Positions 32,302-44,274 of a stretch of DNA of 64,000 nucleotides are shown here, piece after piece. The translations under genes were made by a program, and so were the position numbers. This DNA comes from Canna indica (taxonomy: Eukaryota > Streptophyta > Magnoliopsida > Zingiberales > Cannaceae), in the NCBI GenBank assembly GCA_034359265.1, contig CP136894.1:30534501-30598500 (forward strand), written 5' to 3'. The stretch's first letter is position 1; each line of letters begins with the position of its first letter. A model generated the notes under the pieces. It worked only from the letters and a program-made list of their open reading frames with translations, did no database searches and was not told the origin of the DNA.

Positions 32302-34144
32302 TGTTGTTCAAATACCCACACTAGAAGGGGGGGGGGTGAATAGTGTTGGGTTAATTTTAACTTCAATTCAATTTTTTTTAAATCAATACCAACTTCAACC
32401 CAAATTGAGTGAGACTAAATGATATGTGATAGCAAATATGAAAACCAATGATAAGCAATAAAAACAAGGCAATGCAAAGTCGAAAGATTATAGTGGTTCG
32501 GCCAACCGCCTACTCCACTACCTTGGCTCCACACCAAGGATTTCTAACCAATCCTTTATAGCCAATGTGTTTCCCTTTGAATACAGCCGAGGACATGCTT
32601 CTGAACCCCTTGAGAATGCCTCAAACCTTTTCACCTATGCAAAATACAATTCTACAAAGGAAATCCTAAGGTGTTTAACCTAGCACACCTAGCAAGCTTA
32701 CAATGAAAAACAAGTTTAATAACAAGTAAAACAATTACAAAAGGAGCAAAATATTAAACCACACAAATGAGCTCCTTGCAAAGCCTTCAATGTGTCCAAC
32801 TCTTCAAGTCGTTGAATTCGAATTGAAGCCGGAGTTGACGGAAGAAGAGCGCTTGAGGAGGATGAGCGATCGGTGAAGCAAGCACGAATAAATCAAGCTT
32901 TGAAGGCACAAATCTCACTTAGGAAGCTTTAATGACTGGTTAAGAAGAATTAAAAGAGGTTGGTGAGGGATTTTTATAACCCCTCACTCAGTAGATCCAC
33001 CCAACGAGCATTTTTTTGCTCGTTGGGGACGCCCGATCGCTTGTCGCTTTGGATTGATCGCCGAGTGATCGAAGACATTCTATCGCTTTTGAGCATCATT
33101 CGGTCGACCTAATATCCTACTGTCCTTTTTTTACTTCATTCGATCGATCGATCGACCGGTAGGGGTGAGCAAAAAAAATGTTTTTTGATTAATCGAAAAA
33201 CTGATCCGAAACCGAACCAGTTTTTTCTATTAATCGAACTGATTTTTGCGGTTTCGGGTTATAGTTTTGAAAATTTTGGTTTTTGGGTTTGGGTTCGATC
33301 CGTGGTTTAAAAAGTCCACCGATTTCGGCTAACCAATTGGTTCAATATAATTCATTAATTTTTAATTATATATATAATAATGATTCATAAATTATAAAAA
33401 AATTAAAAAATGAACCAAAACATTTATAAATTATAACATATTATTAAAAAAATTATTAAATAATTATAAAATATATATTAATTATATTAATTATTAATTT
33501 TTGCATCACATTATCTTGGCTCAAGTGATTTCACTTTTTTTTTTCTTTTTTTCCAATGGAAATTTGATATTTATTTTGATTTTTCTCCATAATTGATTTG
33601 TATAATATTACTATGTTTGTATGTTAAAATATGTTATTGGTTAACCGGAAACTAACGGTTAACCAAATCGAAAAAACCAAAACTGAAGTGATGATTAACC
33701 AAAGTTAATGGACGGGATTACGCTTAATAATTTTGAAAAATCGAATTTAATGGGCCGGTTAAAAAATTGCTAATGGACCGGTTAACTGGTCCATGCTCAC
33801 CCCTACTAACCAGTCGATCGAACCTGGGCTGAGGCTATTTTTTTGAGTTTTCTTCATACGCGCTTTGTTTTCGGGTTCCATTACTGAGTTTGGACTCAGA
33901 TAACATTACAATAAGGCGTTGGATACATTCATACAGTCATATAACATGAAATATATTTCTAATTCTAGAATTTCTACTCGATCGACGATAGAGCTATTTT
34001 TGTCGATTTTTGGCATTTCTCGGAACGAACTTCAAGCGTATGTCATAACCTCAACCTGAACTCAAAACTTCACAAATGCATTATTTTCATGTTTGTTATC
34101 ATCAAAATAGAGATCGAAGCCTAGGGGAGACCCTTGGGCCAACA
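32302..34144 (-). repeat. Sirevirus-like copia C' 5' LTR with nested MITE
   Basis: On the minus strand it starts TGTTGGCCCAAGGG at 34144 and ends CTAGTGTGGGTATTTGAACAACA at 32302. A hAT-like MITE occupies 33160-33805. Palindromic CGATCGATCGATCG text flanks the MITE. A G8-10 homopolymer lies near 32327. The right edge abuts family-A RNase H/RT remnants, so this Sirevirus inserted in family-A copia. Confidence 0.8.
33160..33805. mobile_element. hAT-like MITE, copy 1
   Basis: Ends TAGGGGTGAGCA and TGCTCACCCCTA are perfect 12 bp inverted repeats. The interior is AT-rich with GGTTAACC/CCGAAACCGAACC-type repeats and no coding frame. Flanking octamers TCGACCGG and CTAACCAG differ only by transitions at four sites, consistent with a decayed 8 bp duplication. 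The family is shared with 46635-47306, in the opposite orientation. Confidence 0.85.
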
Positions 34145-36224
34145 GATACCTCTAAGGTATAAGCAATATCAAGACAAGTGCAAAGCATCACATGATGGAT
34201 CCCACTGCCGAAGCATAATGGATCTCATTCATTTTTTGTCTCTCCCCAGGTGTCTTAGCAGACATCACCTTAGAAAGACTGATGCAATAACTCTTAGGCA
34301 AGTAGCCTCTTTTACTACCTTCGATGCTAAAACTCTTATCAATATACATGGGATGTGGTAAACCAGGCATCCTTTCAGACCTATCCACATAGATCCTAAT
34401 GTCAAGCATATAAGAGGCCTTTCCAAGATGTACCATAGAGAATTATTATGGGAAAAAACTGGAGCACGAGAACGCTTTTCCCACGAGTATGTCATACAAT
34501 ATGACTACACTCCCATTAAACACCTTGTCTACACAAGGTTCATCCATATTTTTGATAAAATCAAAATCCTTTTGACTATCTCATCAAAATGGACGTTTCA
34601 ACTCTTCGATGTTAGCTATAGTCCGATCCATAAATGGACCTCTACAGCTCGCATACCTTACTCAGTCTAACCGAGGATACAAACTCCTCTGGCTATGTCA
34701 TATAGATTTCTTCATAACGGAAGAACGCAGTCTAGACACCCACTAGCCAGATCTCGTATTTATAGTACACACTGATGGCTAGCAATATCCTGATGGACTT
34801 GAGTGTTGGAACAAGTGAGAATGTCTTATTGCCGATAACCTATTATCTGGGTTAGATCTCATTCACAACCAGTCTGGTCTTATAGGTTAACACATTGCCA
34901 GCTGCTCAGATCTTTCCTAAATATTCACTTGCACCCTATAGGAGTCATCCTTTTGGAGCCGGTCAACCCATGTTCGTACTTGGTTTGAGTCCAGTTAAGA
35001 TTTGCATAATGCCACCACATGGTGTCTAACACATTTGACCATCAAGAGATCGCGGATTGCCTGAGTCTATGGCTAGATATCACTCAAGCAGTCTACACAG
35101 TCTCCTAGAAGAGTGATGGAAAGTAATAATTACATGGATGGGTTTAAACTGTGAACTTTCCATTAGTTGTCGCGAATTTATTCGTGGTTGCTGAACTTCA
35201 CCAAGTTCAACATATATTCCTCTCCCACTTTCCTCAACTAACTCCTTTTGTAAGAAAGTGGTGACAAAACTTCTTTTGTTCAGTAGAGTAAACTTGATAC
35301 CCAAAACACTTTTAAGGGTATTCCTCAAAATTTTGCACCTGGTCAAGTTTGTCATACACTAGGCAACCCGAAATCACGAGATGTCCCAGACTCGATTTTT
35401 TGCCATTCCATATCTTATATGGTGCATTAGAGACAGACAAAATTATAGCCGCTACAATAGCTTATCAATTGAAAAGAGATTGGAAGCTAAGTATGGATCA
35501 CATCATATCCAATAAGGTGTGATTCCTCCTTTCAGATACACCATTGTGTCAGGAGGGGTCCATACAGAGACATTCTTATTGTCTTCAAGATAATTTAAAA
35601 TCCAAGTGGATAAGTATTCTTTTCCTCGATCCAATTGAAGGCCTATAATACCTTTCCCAATATGTTTCTTTAACTCCACCTTCATACTCCTTAAATGATT
35701 CAAAGATATCGGGTTTGTGCCAAAATTGATGGACATACCCGTGCCTAATCATATTGTAGGAATATCCTTTTCTGGCTTGAGTTGTTATCGACCTACATAC
35801 ACCTATTTAGGCCAACTCTAATCAACACATCAAGTCTTTCGCCAGGTTTGGTGAACAGAGACTCGATCAGAATCTCCTTGAGACACACTACTCAAGTTCT
35901 GACTGCGATTCATAATCGTCGAAAGTCATAAAAGCAAGAAGTATGTGAGGTTAATTTTATCTCTTTGTGCGTTCGTACAAAAATATTTATCATTAACTTC
36001 AAGAAACATTAAACCAATTGAAATTGGTCTAGTCGCATGTAACTCATCAGAATGGTTCCTGCGGCAACTATTTCCTTTTAAATAACTTTTCACAGCCTTG
36101 TTCATATAACAAAGGAAAAGGATGTTCTTTTATTAACACTAGAACAAATCAATATCAATGGTCTTGTTGAATAGAAGACTTATACGATAGGTTCCTACAA
36201 CTAAGGCTGTAACTCTTACGCCTA
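34145..36224 (-). pseudogene. pol: Family-A copia pol (integrase, RT, part of RNase H), heavily decayed
   Basis: On the minus strand, integrase pieces near 35700-35560 (LRSMKVELKK, LQLDRGKEYLS, WTPPDT) come first. RT pieces follow at 34800-34600 (YYKYEIWLV, YEEIYMT, HFDEIVK). HLGKASYMLDIRIYVDRS and the YASAVGSIM block (34430-34188), which links RT to RNase H, come last. Nearly every segment is in a different frame with stops between. The lineage looks like Tork/Angela by the GEASYILGIRI-type spacer, but this is not certain. The 3' end and 3' LTR are missing, cut off by the Sirevirus LTR at 34144. Confidence 0.75.
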
Positions 36225-37185
36225 TCACCTTCCCGAAAGTCTTCTACTTTTCTTCTTCTCTTGCAACATCTTACAGATGATGATTGATATCAAATACCAT
36301 AAAGTAGAGTTTAATGACGAAGTATTTATTATAACGTACGCCCCTGAAGCGATGGTTTCAAAACCCACCTTCAGTTTTAACCCTGCAAAATACTCCTTGC
36401 AGTTGCGCTTCCAGTGGCCATCTTTACCACAATGGTAGCAGGTGCCATTGGGAACAACCTTCCCTTTCTTCTTGATATTTCTCATGGGTTTCACAATTCT
36501 ATTTTTCACTTTGTTCTTAACACAGTATAACTTTGCCTCAGAGGCATCTCCCACTAACAAGACTGTGTCCTTATCCTTCATAAGGTGGGACTCAGTATTC
36601 TTCAGCATATTAAGGAGCTTGGGAAGCGAGACGTCTTGCTTGTTTATGTGAAGGTTATCAACGAACTGTGAAAATAAATCCAGGAGGGATTGGAGTACTA
36701 AGTCCTCACTTAGTTCCATGTCCATGAAGAACCCCAACCTCTCTAACTCCTCAATCAAATTGATTAATTCGAGGACATGGGTCTCAACAAGAGTGCTATC
36801 TTCCATTTTTGAATGGAAGACTTGTTTAGATAGCTTGTACCTAGCTATCCTCATATGCTCACCAAACAACAACTTGAGGTGATCGAGAATAGCTTTGGTA
36901 TCCAAATGTGGTGCCAGCATGGACATGGATGCCAGCATTATGCATTGAAAAGTGGTGCTATCTTCATTCTAAATTTCTTATAGCTTCTCATAAGTTGTCA
37001 TCTCTTCCTCGGTGTAATCCCCTTCCTCAAGGGGTGGCACCGGTCCCGGAGAATCAAGAATGTGAGATAGATTCTAATAAATGAGGACGATCCTCAAATT
37101 TCTCATCCAATCGACGTAATTTGGTCTAATTAATTTATTTTCATTGATGAAGCAATCGCGGTTCCATAAACCCTACGGTTTGGAA
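36225..37185 (-). pseudogene. gag: Family-A copia gag
   Basis: The gag core is open from 36938 to 36225: LFGEHMRIARYKLSKQVF, VLELINLIEELERLGFFMD, VLQSLLDLFSQFVDNLHIN and LPKLLNMLKNTES. The zinc knuckle CYHCGKDGHWKRNC follows near 36430. Upstream, NYVDWMRNLRIVL (about 37120) is the gag N-terminus in the same element, interrupted by stops. The usual order LTR, primer site, leader, gag is kept on the minus strand. Confidence 0.85.
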
Positions 37186-38068
37186 GCGGGAAGCCCTCGT
37201 TGGTAGACTTCCTTAGGGGAAAATGGAATCTCACTTCTCCTACCCGGGTCTCGCATGTAACACCCGAGATGATGTTCTAAGGGTTCCACCCGAGCCACCA
37301 GGCGAACCAAGGCCATCATCCTAGGGTTTTTATGGAGCTCCGTCTCGCCAAGGCACTGCCCAAAACCACCTTGTAGGTTGCCGGTTCCATCAGTGCCTTC
37401 TCGGGGTTCAAGCCATCATTAACATGCCGCCGAACACCTCCTATTCGTGTGCGCACCAAAATAGGGCAGCTAGCATGCTCGTCGTGAATCTGCCCATAAA
37501 CTTCTAATTTTACAAAACTAAAAGAAGAAGACCCCAAACAATCCTTGGGGAAAGGTTTAAGGAGAGGGAGAAGGGGATTACATTCAGAATTCTCAAGAGG
37601 AAGGCAGGGGTATGCAGGCCCTATTTAAAAATTACAATGCTAAAATTTCATTAATTTACAAACAATCATCACAACCACGTTTTACACACAGTCACATGCA
37701 CATTGGGCTCATCCATAATCATCCTTTCATGCATCTTAACAATTAAGAAAAGGAAATGAAAAAATAGAATCTGAAAATGTGCAAATCTGATCACGTTTCC
37801 ACCCAAAATGTTTCAAACAACACATGCTAAATTTTTCGGTTCTCGGGGCTGTTCAACCATGAACCCATGGGGTTTTTGAGTTAGAACTCTGTCCAAAACC
37901 AATATGGGTAGTAGGCTACCACCTTGATTCATCACAGGAACTGTGGAGCCAAGAAAACAACTCAAAGACCCCCGAAAACCAAAATCGGGTAGCATGACGT
38001 TTATGGAGCGAACGGTTCGTAAACATGACTAAAATGTGAAATAAAAATTCCAAAAAATTGCTAAAGGT
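37186..38068 (-). other. Family-A copia leader
   Basis: About 0.88 kb between the primer-binding site and gag, without a supported gene. Such long leaders are seen in some plant copia elements. Confidence 0.5.
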
Positions 38069-38081
38069 GGCTCTGATACCA
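38069..38081 (-). other. Primer-binding site, family-A copia
   Basis: GGCTCTGATACCA on the plus strand, i.e. TGGTATCAGAGCC on the minus strand, adjacent to the LTR end. This fixes the direction of the family and the ends of all its LTRs. Confidence 0.85.
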
Positions 38082-38082
38082 C

Positions 38083-40361
38083 TATTGGGATGGAAATAAG
38101 AAATGCAGTGGAAATAGCAATTAAAAAATCTAAACCATCCCGAAAACAATGATCTACTTTAGCAATATTAAGGAATTCAACGTAGAAGAAGGAGAAGATA
38201 TACCTCAACTCGCGGTTGGTATGGCTGCTCCTATTTCCATTTTGAGACGCACACGCTCACGTCCTCCAACGTAAGTCCACATCAAGAACCTCACAACAAA
38301 AGTGACAGCGAACACCGGAGCTCGTTGTGGCTCAATGGAGAAACTTTCTCAATCCCGAAATCCACCAAGGCAAGGCCGGCCATTTCACCAAGAATCGGGC
38401 ACCAAAGAGGGGAGGAGAGAGAATGAGAAAACAACGAAACAAGGAGGTAAATGAAAGAATACCTCACTGTCCTTCTTGGACTCCTCCAAGAAGATGAAGT
38501 GGGCAGGACTCCCAAGAAGATACACCTTCGATTTGGCTACACAAAAATCGGGGAAGGAGGATGTAGATGCCCAACCACCAATGGAGAGGACGAGTTCTTT
38601 GGAGCCTTTCTCTTCAAGAAACCTATAAAGAATCAAGTTCTTAATCTTCTCTAAGAAGATGAAGAACCAATTAACCAACCACTCCTATGGGGTGTTCGGC
38701 CATTCTTTATAGAGGGGGGGGGCTACAAGAGTAGACCTAGCCCCCAAAAAACTCTCTTCCCGAAATTCAAAATTCTTGGGTTTGCCTCCAAAAAATAATT
38801 TATATTTTAATAGCTTCATAATTAATTCGAAACTAACTAAATTCAATTAAATATAAACTTTAATTTGTCTCCATAAATTAAGAGTCTATAAACAAGAAAG
38901 ATAATTATCTAAATAAACCAATCCCCTAAACAATAGGAAAGAGATTTATCTAAAAAATTTGAATTCCTATTAATTAATAGAATGAGGTTTATCTATTAAT
39001 TTTATGATTTATCTCCATAAATCAAATTCTTATTAATTTTATAAACTAATTTTCCTGTATATTTGATTCAAAATCAAATTATATTTAATTCATAATTAAA
39101 TATAATCCCCACAAAAAAATATTATTATGTGACAATCCCTATAATTTAGGGATGTCCTACAAATTAGGGTAATCGAGGAATTCCTATTATGTTCGTAAAC
39201 AAGATCCGTGATCGAGTTGCAGCATGTCCATACTAGTAGATATATAATGCCGCATTCGGACTTTATCTCATAAGGTCCATTACGAGGTTAGCCTGTTGTG
39301 TGTGACTCGTTGGGCCCCACACTAAGCTAGCAGTGAGTTGTGCATAACTGAGAGTTGGATCCGATAGAATGACTTATATTCAAATCTTATAAGCCACCAC
39401 TAAACCCCTTTAGTGTAGTCATGAGAGACTCCACTCATAAGTCACGATTGACATCTAGCAACGTGTCATGACTACCCGGATAGTGTGAAGTTCAATCTAT
39501 AGGGATCGAACACCCTTCGGTGATTAGTTACTGTGCAACTAAATCCCTCAGTTACAATGTCTCGAAGTCGGCTAGGGTATGGAAGAAGTGTCAAACCCTA
39601 ATACCGATTCATATGTATTCCACCCGTCAAGATATCGTCTCATTAATGAAATGTCAGAAACATATTCCTGACTTTCATGTCTACTCTGCCCATAGATTCT
39701 CGAGTCGACACTTGTAGGGATACATAGGACATTATCTCCTCTCAGTATGAGTAACTAATTCCATGTTGGTTTCTCACCTACCTCCATGAATGCTTCCCCA
39801 TGCCCAATAATACCCTGCACATGACGCTGAGGGCCATGTAGGGATAGAACCAAAGCAATGGGTCATCACTCACAAGGTAGCCATGACAACCTCAGGTCCA
39901 ATGACTGCTTGCACCTACTATCACCCAAGGAACATCCTATTGACACTCATGTAAGGATTCCATTTTTTGTTCCTCGTGCAGTTCCGTTCAGTGAACTCAT
40001 TCTCTAATGAGCACATGCACTTGTACATTAATGACGGGTCATAGGTAACTATGAGATCAACTACCCCTTATCGTATAAGGCATGTACCAAGTGCACTTGT
40101 CTATCCGGAATCATCAATCCATTAATTGGTGATCCTACGACTATGAACATTTAGAACATGAGCATCTAGATTCCAAGTCTCACTGCATGATCTCATCATG
40201 GCCTCGGAATCATTTGCCCGGGTTCATGGGATTCATCACAAACTTTATGAATAAAGAGATGCAACATATGATGAAAGAGTTGCCTCATTAAGTTGATTAC
40301 CCATGAATAGTCCCTAAACACATCGACATGTGATTGGCTCAAGGGCACTATTCCTTTCACA
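38083..40361 (-). repeat. Family-A copia 5' LTR
   Basis: On the minus strand it starts TGTGAAAGGAATAGTGCCC at 40361 and ends CCATCCCAATA at 38083. It is about 2.28 kb and homologous over its length to the LTRs at 3205, 29135 and 52352. It is the only family copy in the window still joined to an internal region. Confidence 0.85.
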
Positions 40362-42195
40362 AATAGTAGCCCCATTAATGAACATGCTAAGAAAAGGAGC
40401 CTTAGAATGGAGCAAGGAAGCACAACATGCATTTGGAACTCTTAAGAATACTATAAGCAACACACCTGTGCTAGCTCTTCCTAACTTTAATAAAGAGTTC
40501 ATCATAGAAACTAATGCTTCAGGTGAAGGAACTGGAGTAATATTAAGTCAATGCAAGCAGTCGATAGCTTTCTTTAGTGAGAAGCTATCCCCTCGTTCAC
40601 AAGCCTCCCCAACGTATCAGAGAGAAATATATGCAATTGTTCGGGCAGTTCAAAAGTGGCAACAGTATTTACTTTGCCGCAAATTTACAATCTTAACTGA
40701 TCATGGTTCACTGAAGGAGCTTAGAACACAGGTAATTCAAACACCTGAGCAGCATAAGTGCTTGTACAAACTAATGGGGTATGACTTTGAAATTCAATAC
40801 CGCCCAAGAAAGCTCAACGCTGCTGCAGATGCACTATCAAGGAAGTCCGAGTGTGTAGCTATGACCCTCTCACTCCTAGTGTTTGGAATTCTGGAAGAGT
40901 TAAAATGACTGAATAAGGAGAATAAGGAGTTGGCATCCCTTCGACAATTGGTGAACATTAGCAGTGGCGTAGAAGGATATGACGACCAGGATGGGATTCT
41001 TTTGTGCAGAGGAAGAATAGTGGTACCATATAATCAAACTCTTTGATCGTTGCTATTGAGAGAATTTCATAGCTTAGTCATGGGAGGTCATGCGGGAATA
41101 CATCAAATTTACCATCGGTTATCTTCAAAATTTTATTGGAGAAATATGTGCAAAGATGATAAGCGATTCGTGACTGAATGACAGGTACATTAAAGAACAA
41201 AAATGGAAGAATTGTCTCCTACGGGATTACTTCAACCATTGCCTATACCGGATGATGTCTTTGAAGAAATTGCAATGGACTTTATTACTAGGTTGCCTCT
41301 TTCTAACGGGAGGGCAACAATTACGGTGGTGATTGATAGACTAACGAAGTATGGGCATTTTTCTCGCTACCAAAACGCTACTCTACATAGATGGTAGCAG
41401 ACACCTTCTTGCGCGCAAGGTATTGTGAAGCTCCACGACATCCCTAAATCCGTCATTAGTGACCGAGACAGTCACTTCATCAGCAAACTTTGGCGAGAAC
41501 TGGCTCGACTCTAGGGTACTGAACTAGGGTTAACCTCTTCCTATCATCCCCAGACCAACGACCAAACCCAAGCTTTAAACAAATTCCTAGATATGTATTT
41601 GCATGGGCTAAATACTGGTATAATACCTCTAATCAATCGTCGACAGGGATGACTCCTTTCCGTGCATTATATGGCAGACATCCACCAGTTTTGATTCAAA
41701 GAACTCTACGATAGACCGCAAGCTAACCACCAGAGATGAGATTCTAAGGCAACTCAAGAATAATATAGCGAGAGCACAAATCAGAATGAAAACTTAGGCT
41801 GAAAAAAGAGACGGGAGGTAGAATTCAAAGAAGATGAATGGGTTTTTGTGAAATTACATCCCTATCGACAGTTTTTGCTCAAATTACATTGACAACAAAA
41901 ATTTAGTCCATCGTTCTTTGGTCCTTTTCGCATTCTTAAACGAATTGGGAAAGTGGCCTACAAATTGGAGTTGCTAGAATCTGCGAGAATACATAATATT
42001 CTCCATGTCTCTATTCTAAAAAAATGCCAGGGAAATCATGACATGCAAATTACACCATTGCCCCTTTTAGCCACTGCAACCAGCTCGATGAGGTCATTTG
42101 ATATGGCGAATCGAAACAATAAGAGGCACAATGATGCCAGTACTATTGAAGAATCACCCCAAAACCTTACGGACAAGGTTCTTCCGGACCTAGGA
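40362..42195 (+). pseudogene. pol: Chromovirus-type gypsy pol: RNase H and integrase
   Basis: It opens inside RT/RNase H at SQIVAPLMNMLRKGALEWS. RNase H follows: VLALPNFNKEFIIETNASG (N for the catalytic D), YQREIYAIVRAVQKWQQYL, ILTDHGSLK and AAADALSRK. The integrase has LLREFHS...[36 protein letters not shown] and SSYHPQTNDQT, with stops in between. A chromodomain-side tail reads GPFRILKRIGKVAYKLELLESARIHN then HVSILKKC. RT, protease and gag are missing because the family-A LTR cuts the left side. Reina/Galadriel-like by eye. Confidence 0.8.
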
Positions 42196-42199
42196 GGTA

Positions 42200-42672
42200 T
42201 TGTTACGAGTGATGACTATACGAGAATTCCACGTGGTCACATCAAGCTACATGATGAAGCAACGAGAGTTGTAGGTGACACATCAGCCAAAGAACAGGGT
42301 CCACAACGTGCTGAGGTGGAGATGGGCCACACGCGTCGAGAGGAACGCATTCGAACACGTCGTCACTAGAGTAAGGACTTCGTGATGTAATGAAATGTAT
42401 ATTGTTGATATAAATAAGACTGAAGGGAGATATTTGAATACATATAGAAATATCTTCATTCAACTGTTTTCCCTCTCATTCTCGATCTACACTCTCTCTT
42501 CTCTCTTATTTTGATCCCCTTTCGATTGATGTCCGCTGCAGCTCCATTTGGATCGATTTTGTCGATCGTTCAAGGCGTCACCATCGGCCTAGTCTGCAAA
42601 CTCAAGCTTATTCTCGCGACGAACTCGATCGCAACTCCTTAAGATTTAAGTCAGGTAATCCTAAACCTGACA
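42200..42672 (+). repeat. Probable 3' LTR of the chromovirus-type gypsy
   Basis: GGACCTAGGAGGTAT could be the polypurine tract with the LTR starting TGTTACGAGTGATG. The end would be AACCTGACA at 42672. No partner LTR is present, so both edges are provisional. A start near 42385 (TGTAATGAAATG) is the alternative. Confidence 0.45.
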
Positions 42673-42893
42673 TAGGTGCACATGTGTACCTTTGTTGACA
42701 TGCTGCATTTTTATTTAAGTACATATATTTTTTGGTGGCCGCTCACTATCTTTCGGACCATACCTTTATCGACATGTTCTTTCCTGGCGATACTTGGGGG
42801 GCCGTGAGGCCCTCGCTAAAAGGTTTTACTGGGGGCCGTGGTTAGTTTTAGTGGGGGTCGTGGCCCCCGGGAAATGTAACATTTCTAGTAGTG
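42673..42893 (-). mobile_element. Terminal fragment of a third CACTA element
   Basis: TTTCTAGTAGTG at 42882-42893 is a CACTA terminus. Just inside are inverted GGGGGCCGTGG / CCACGGCCCCC-type subterminal units (42795-42870). The other end is not visible. Confidence 0.6.
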
Positions 42894-43001
42894 TCATGAG
42901 ATTGACGGCTGAATCTACGCACCAGCGGCGGTATATATTTATGGTTAAAATTTTGATTGTTTATATATTAAATTATGTGCATATTGCTTTCTTACTTTTA
43001 G

Positions 43002-44240
43002 AAATGGAAGCACATGATGATGTTGTGTTGAGTGGTAGCAGAAGTAACTCCGTTGGCAAACGAGGTTGAGGTCGGAGTTGTGATCGAGGGAGAGGCCATG
43101 GTACCAATCAAGTGGCTCAGGAGGAGGCAGCACGAGACCCTAGAGTGGTGTTGTTAGAGACTTAGGTGGCTGATCTAACTAAGGAGATTCGCAGATAACA
43201 AGATAAATTTCGTAGAGAATAGGAGGAGCTCCGTAAGGAGCGCGAGGAGCTCCATAAGGAGCGGGAACTAGCTCAATAGTGGACCCCACCCGTACCACCA
43301 GTGGCACCCACTGTGATAAAGCCAATTGAGCTGGTTCAGTTTGGATACATGGAGGAGGATATTCGAGAGCAGGTAGCGTGCAGATCATTATACACACGCA
43401 CTGGTCACGCTGAGGACGTGACAACATTTCTTAATGACAGCACAAAGTTGTGCTCATTGTTGGAGTGTTCCTCCAAGGCGATGCCACACATAGTTGGGTT
43501 GCAACTCAGGGATCCAGCAAAGGAGTGGCAACAGGCATGGAAGGCACGTAGGGGGACTCATGCACCAACCCTACGTGGGGAGAATTTTGGAGCGCCATCA
43601 TAGAGAAGTACCTACCCATGAATGTCCGCGAGAGGCGGGCAAGGGAGTTCGAGCAGATTCACCAGATGGGCATCATGACTGTGCCAGAGTATGAGATAGA
43701 GCTCACACAGCTGTCCCATTACCACCCATCTCTAGTGGTGACCAAGGCAGACCGGGTGAGATGGTTTGTGGAGGATCTAAGGGTTCAGATCGGCAGACTG
43801 GTACACTACACCGAGGAGACCACTTTTGTGCAAGTGGTGGATGAGGCGATGCGGAAGGAAGCCATGGTACCCACTGACCGGTAGGATGGACCAACCCGAA
43901 AGAAGTTCAGACAACATCGATAGGAGGACAAGCGCACCCAATCTGAGGGTGTTGGCACTGCGATGGTGCGCTCACACAGTCAGGGATAGGAAAATTTTGG
44001 GGTCCGTTCACGGACGCGACCGACGACTACTCAGAGTGCAGCAGTTCCAGGAGGACAAAGAGGCGAGATGCCTGAGTATGGACAGTGAGGGAGGAAGCAC
44101 AGGGGAGTATGCTATGGCCCAACTATTTATTTTGGGTGTTTCCAATCGGGCCACCTCAGGAGGAACTGCCCAGCAGGGGGCAGTCGAGCGATGACTCCGT
44201 CTAGAGGAAAGGCTCATATGTCACCAGCCTCGTTGGCGCA
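43002..44240 (+). pseudogene. gag: Gypsy (Tekay/Del-like) element 1 gag
   Basis: MEAHDDVVLSGSRSNS opens at 43002 and a stop follows after 22 codons. Downstream are a charged coiled segment (EELRKEREELHKEREL) and the gag core: VACRSLYTRTGHAEDVTTFL, AKEWQQAWK, KYLPMNVRERRAREFEQI, VPEYEIELTQLSHYHP and RVRWFVEDLRVQIGRLVHY. A degraded knuckle follows (FGCFQSGHLRRNC, near 44130). At least five stops and two frameshifts. The left boundary abuts the CACTA terminus; no 5' LTR or primer site is seen. Confidence 0.75.
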
Positions 44241-44274
44241 ACGGACTCAGACTCAGGGGACAAGATAGTAGCGC

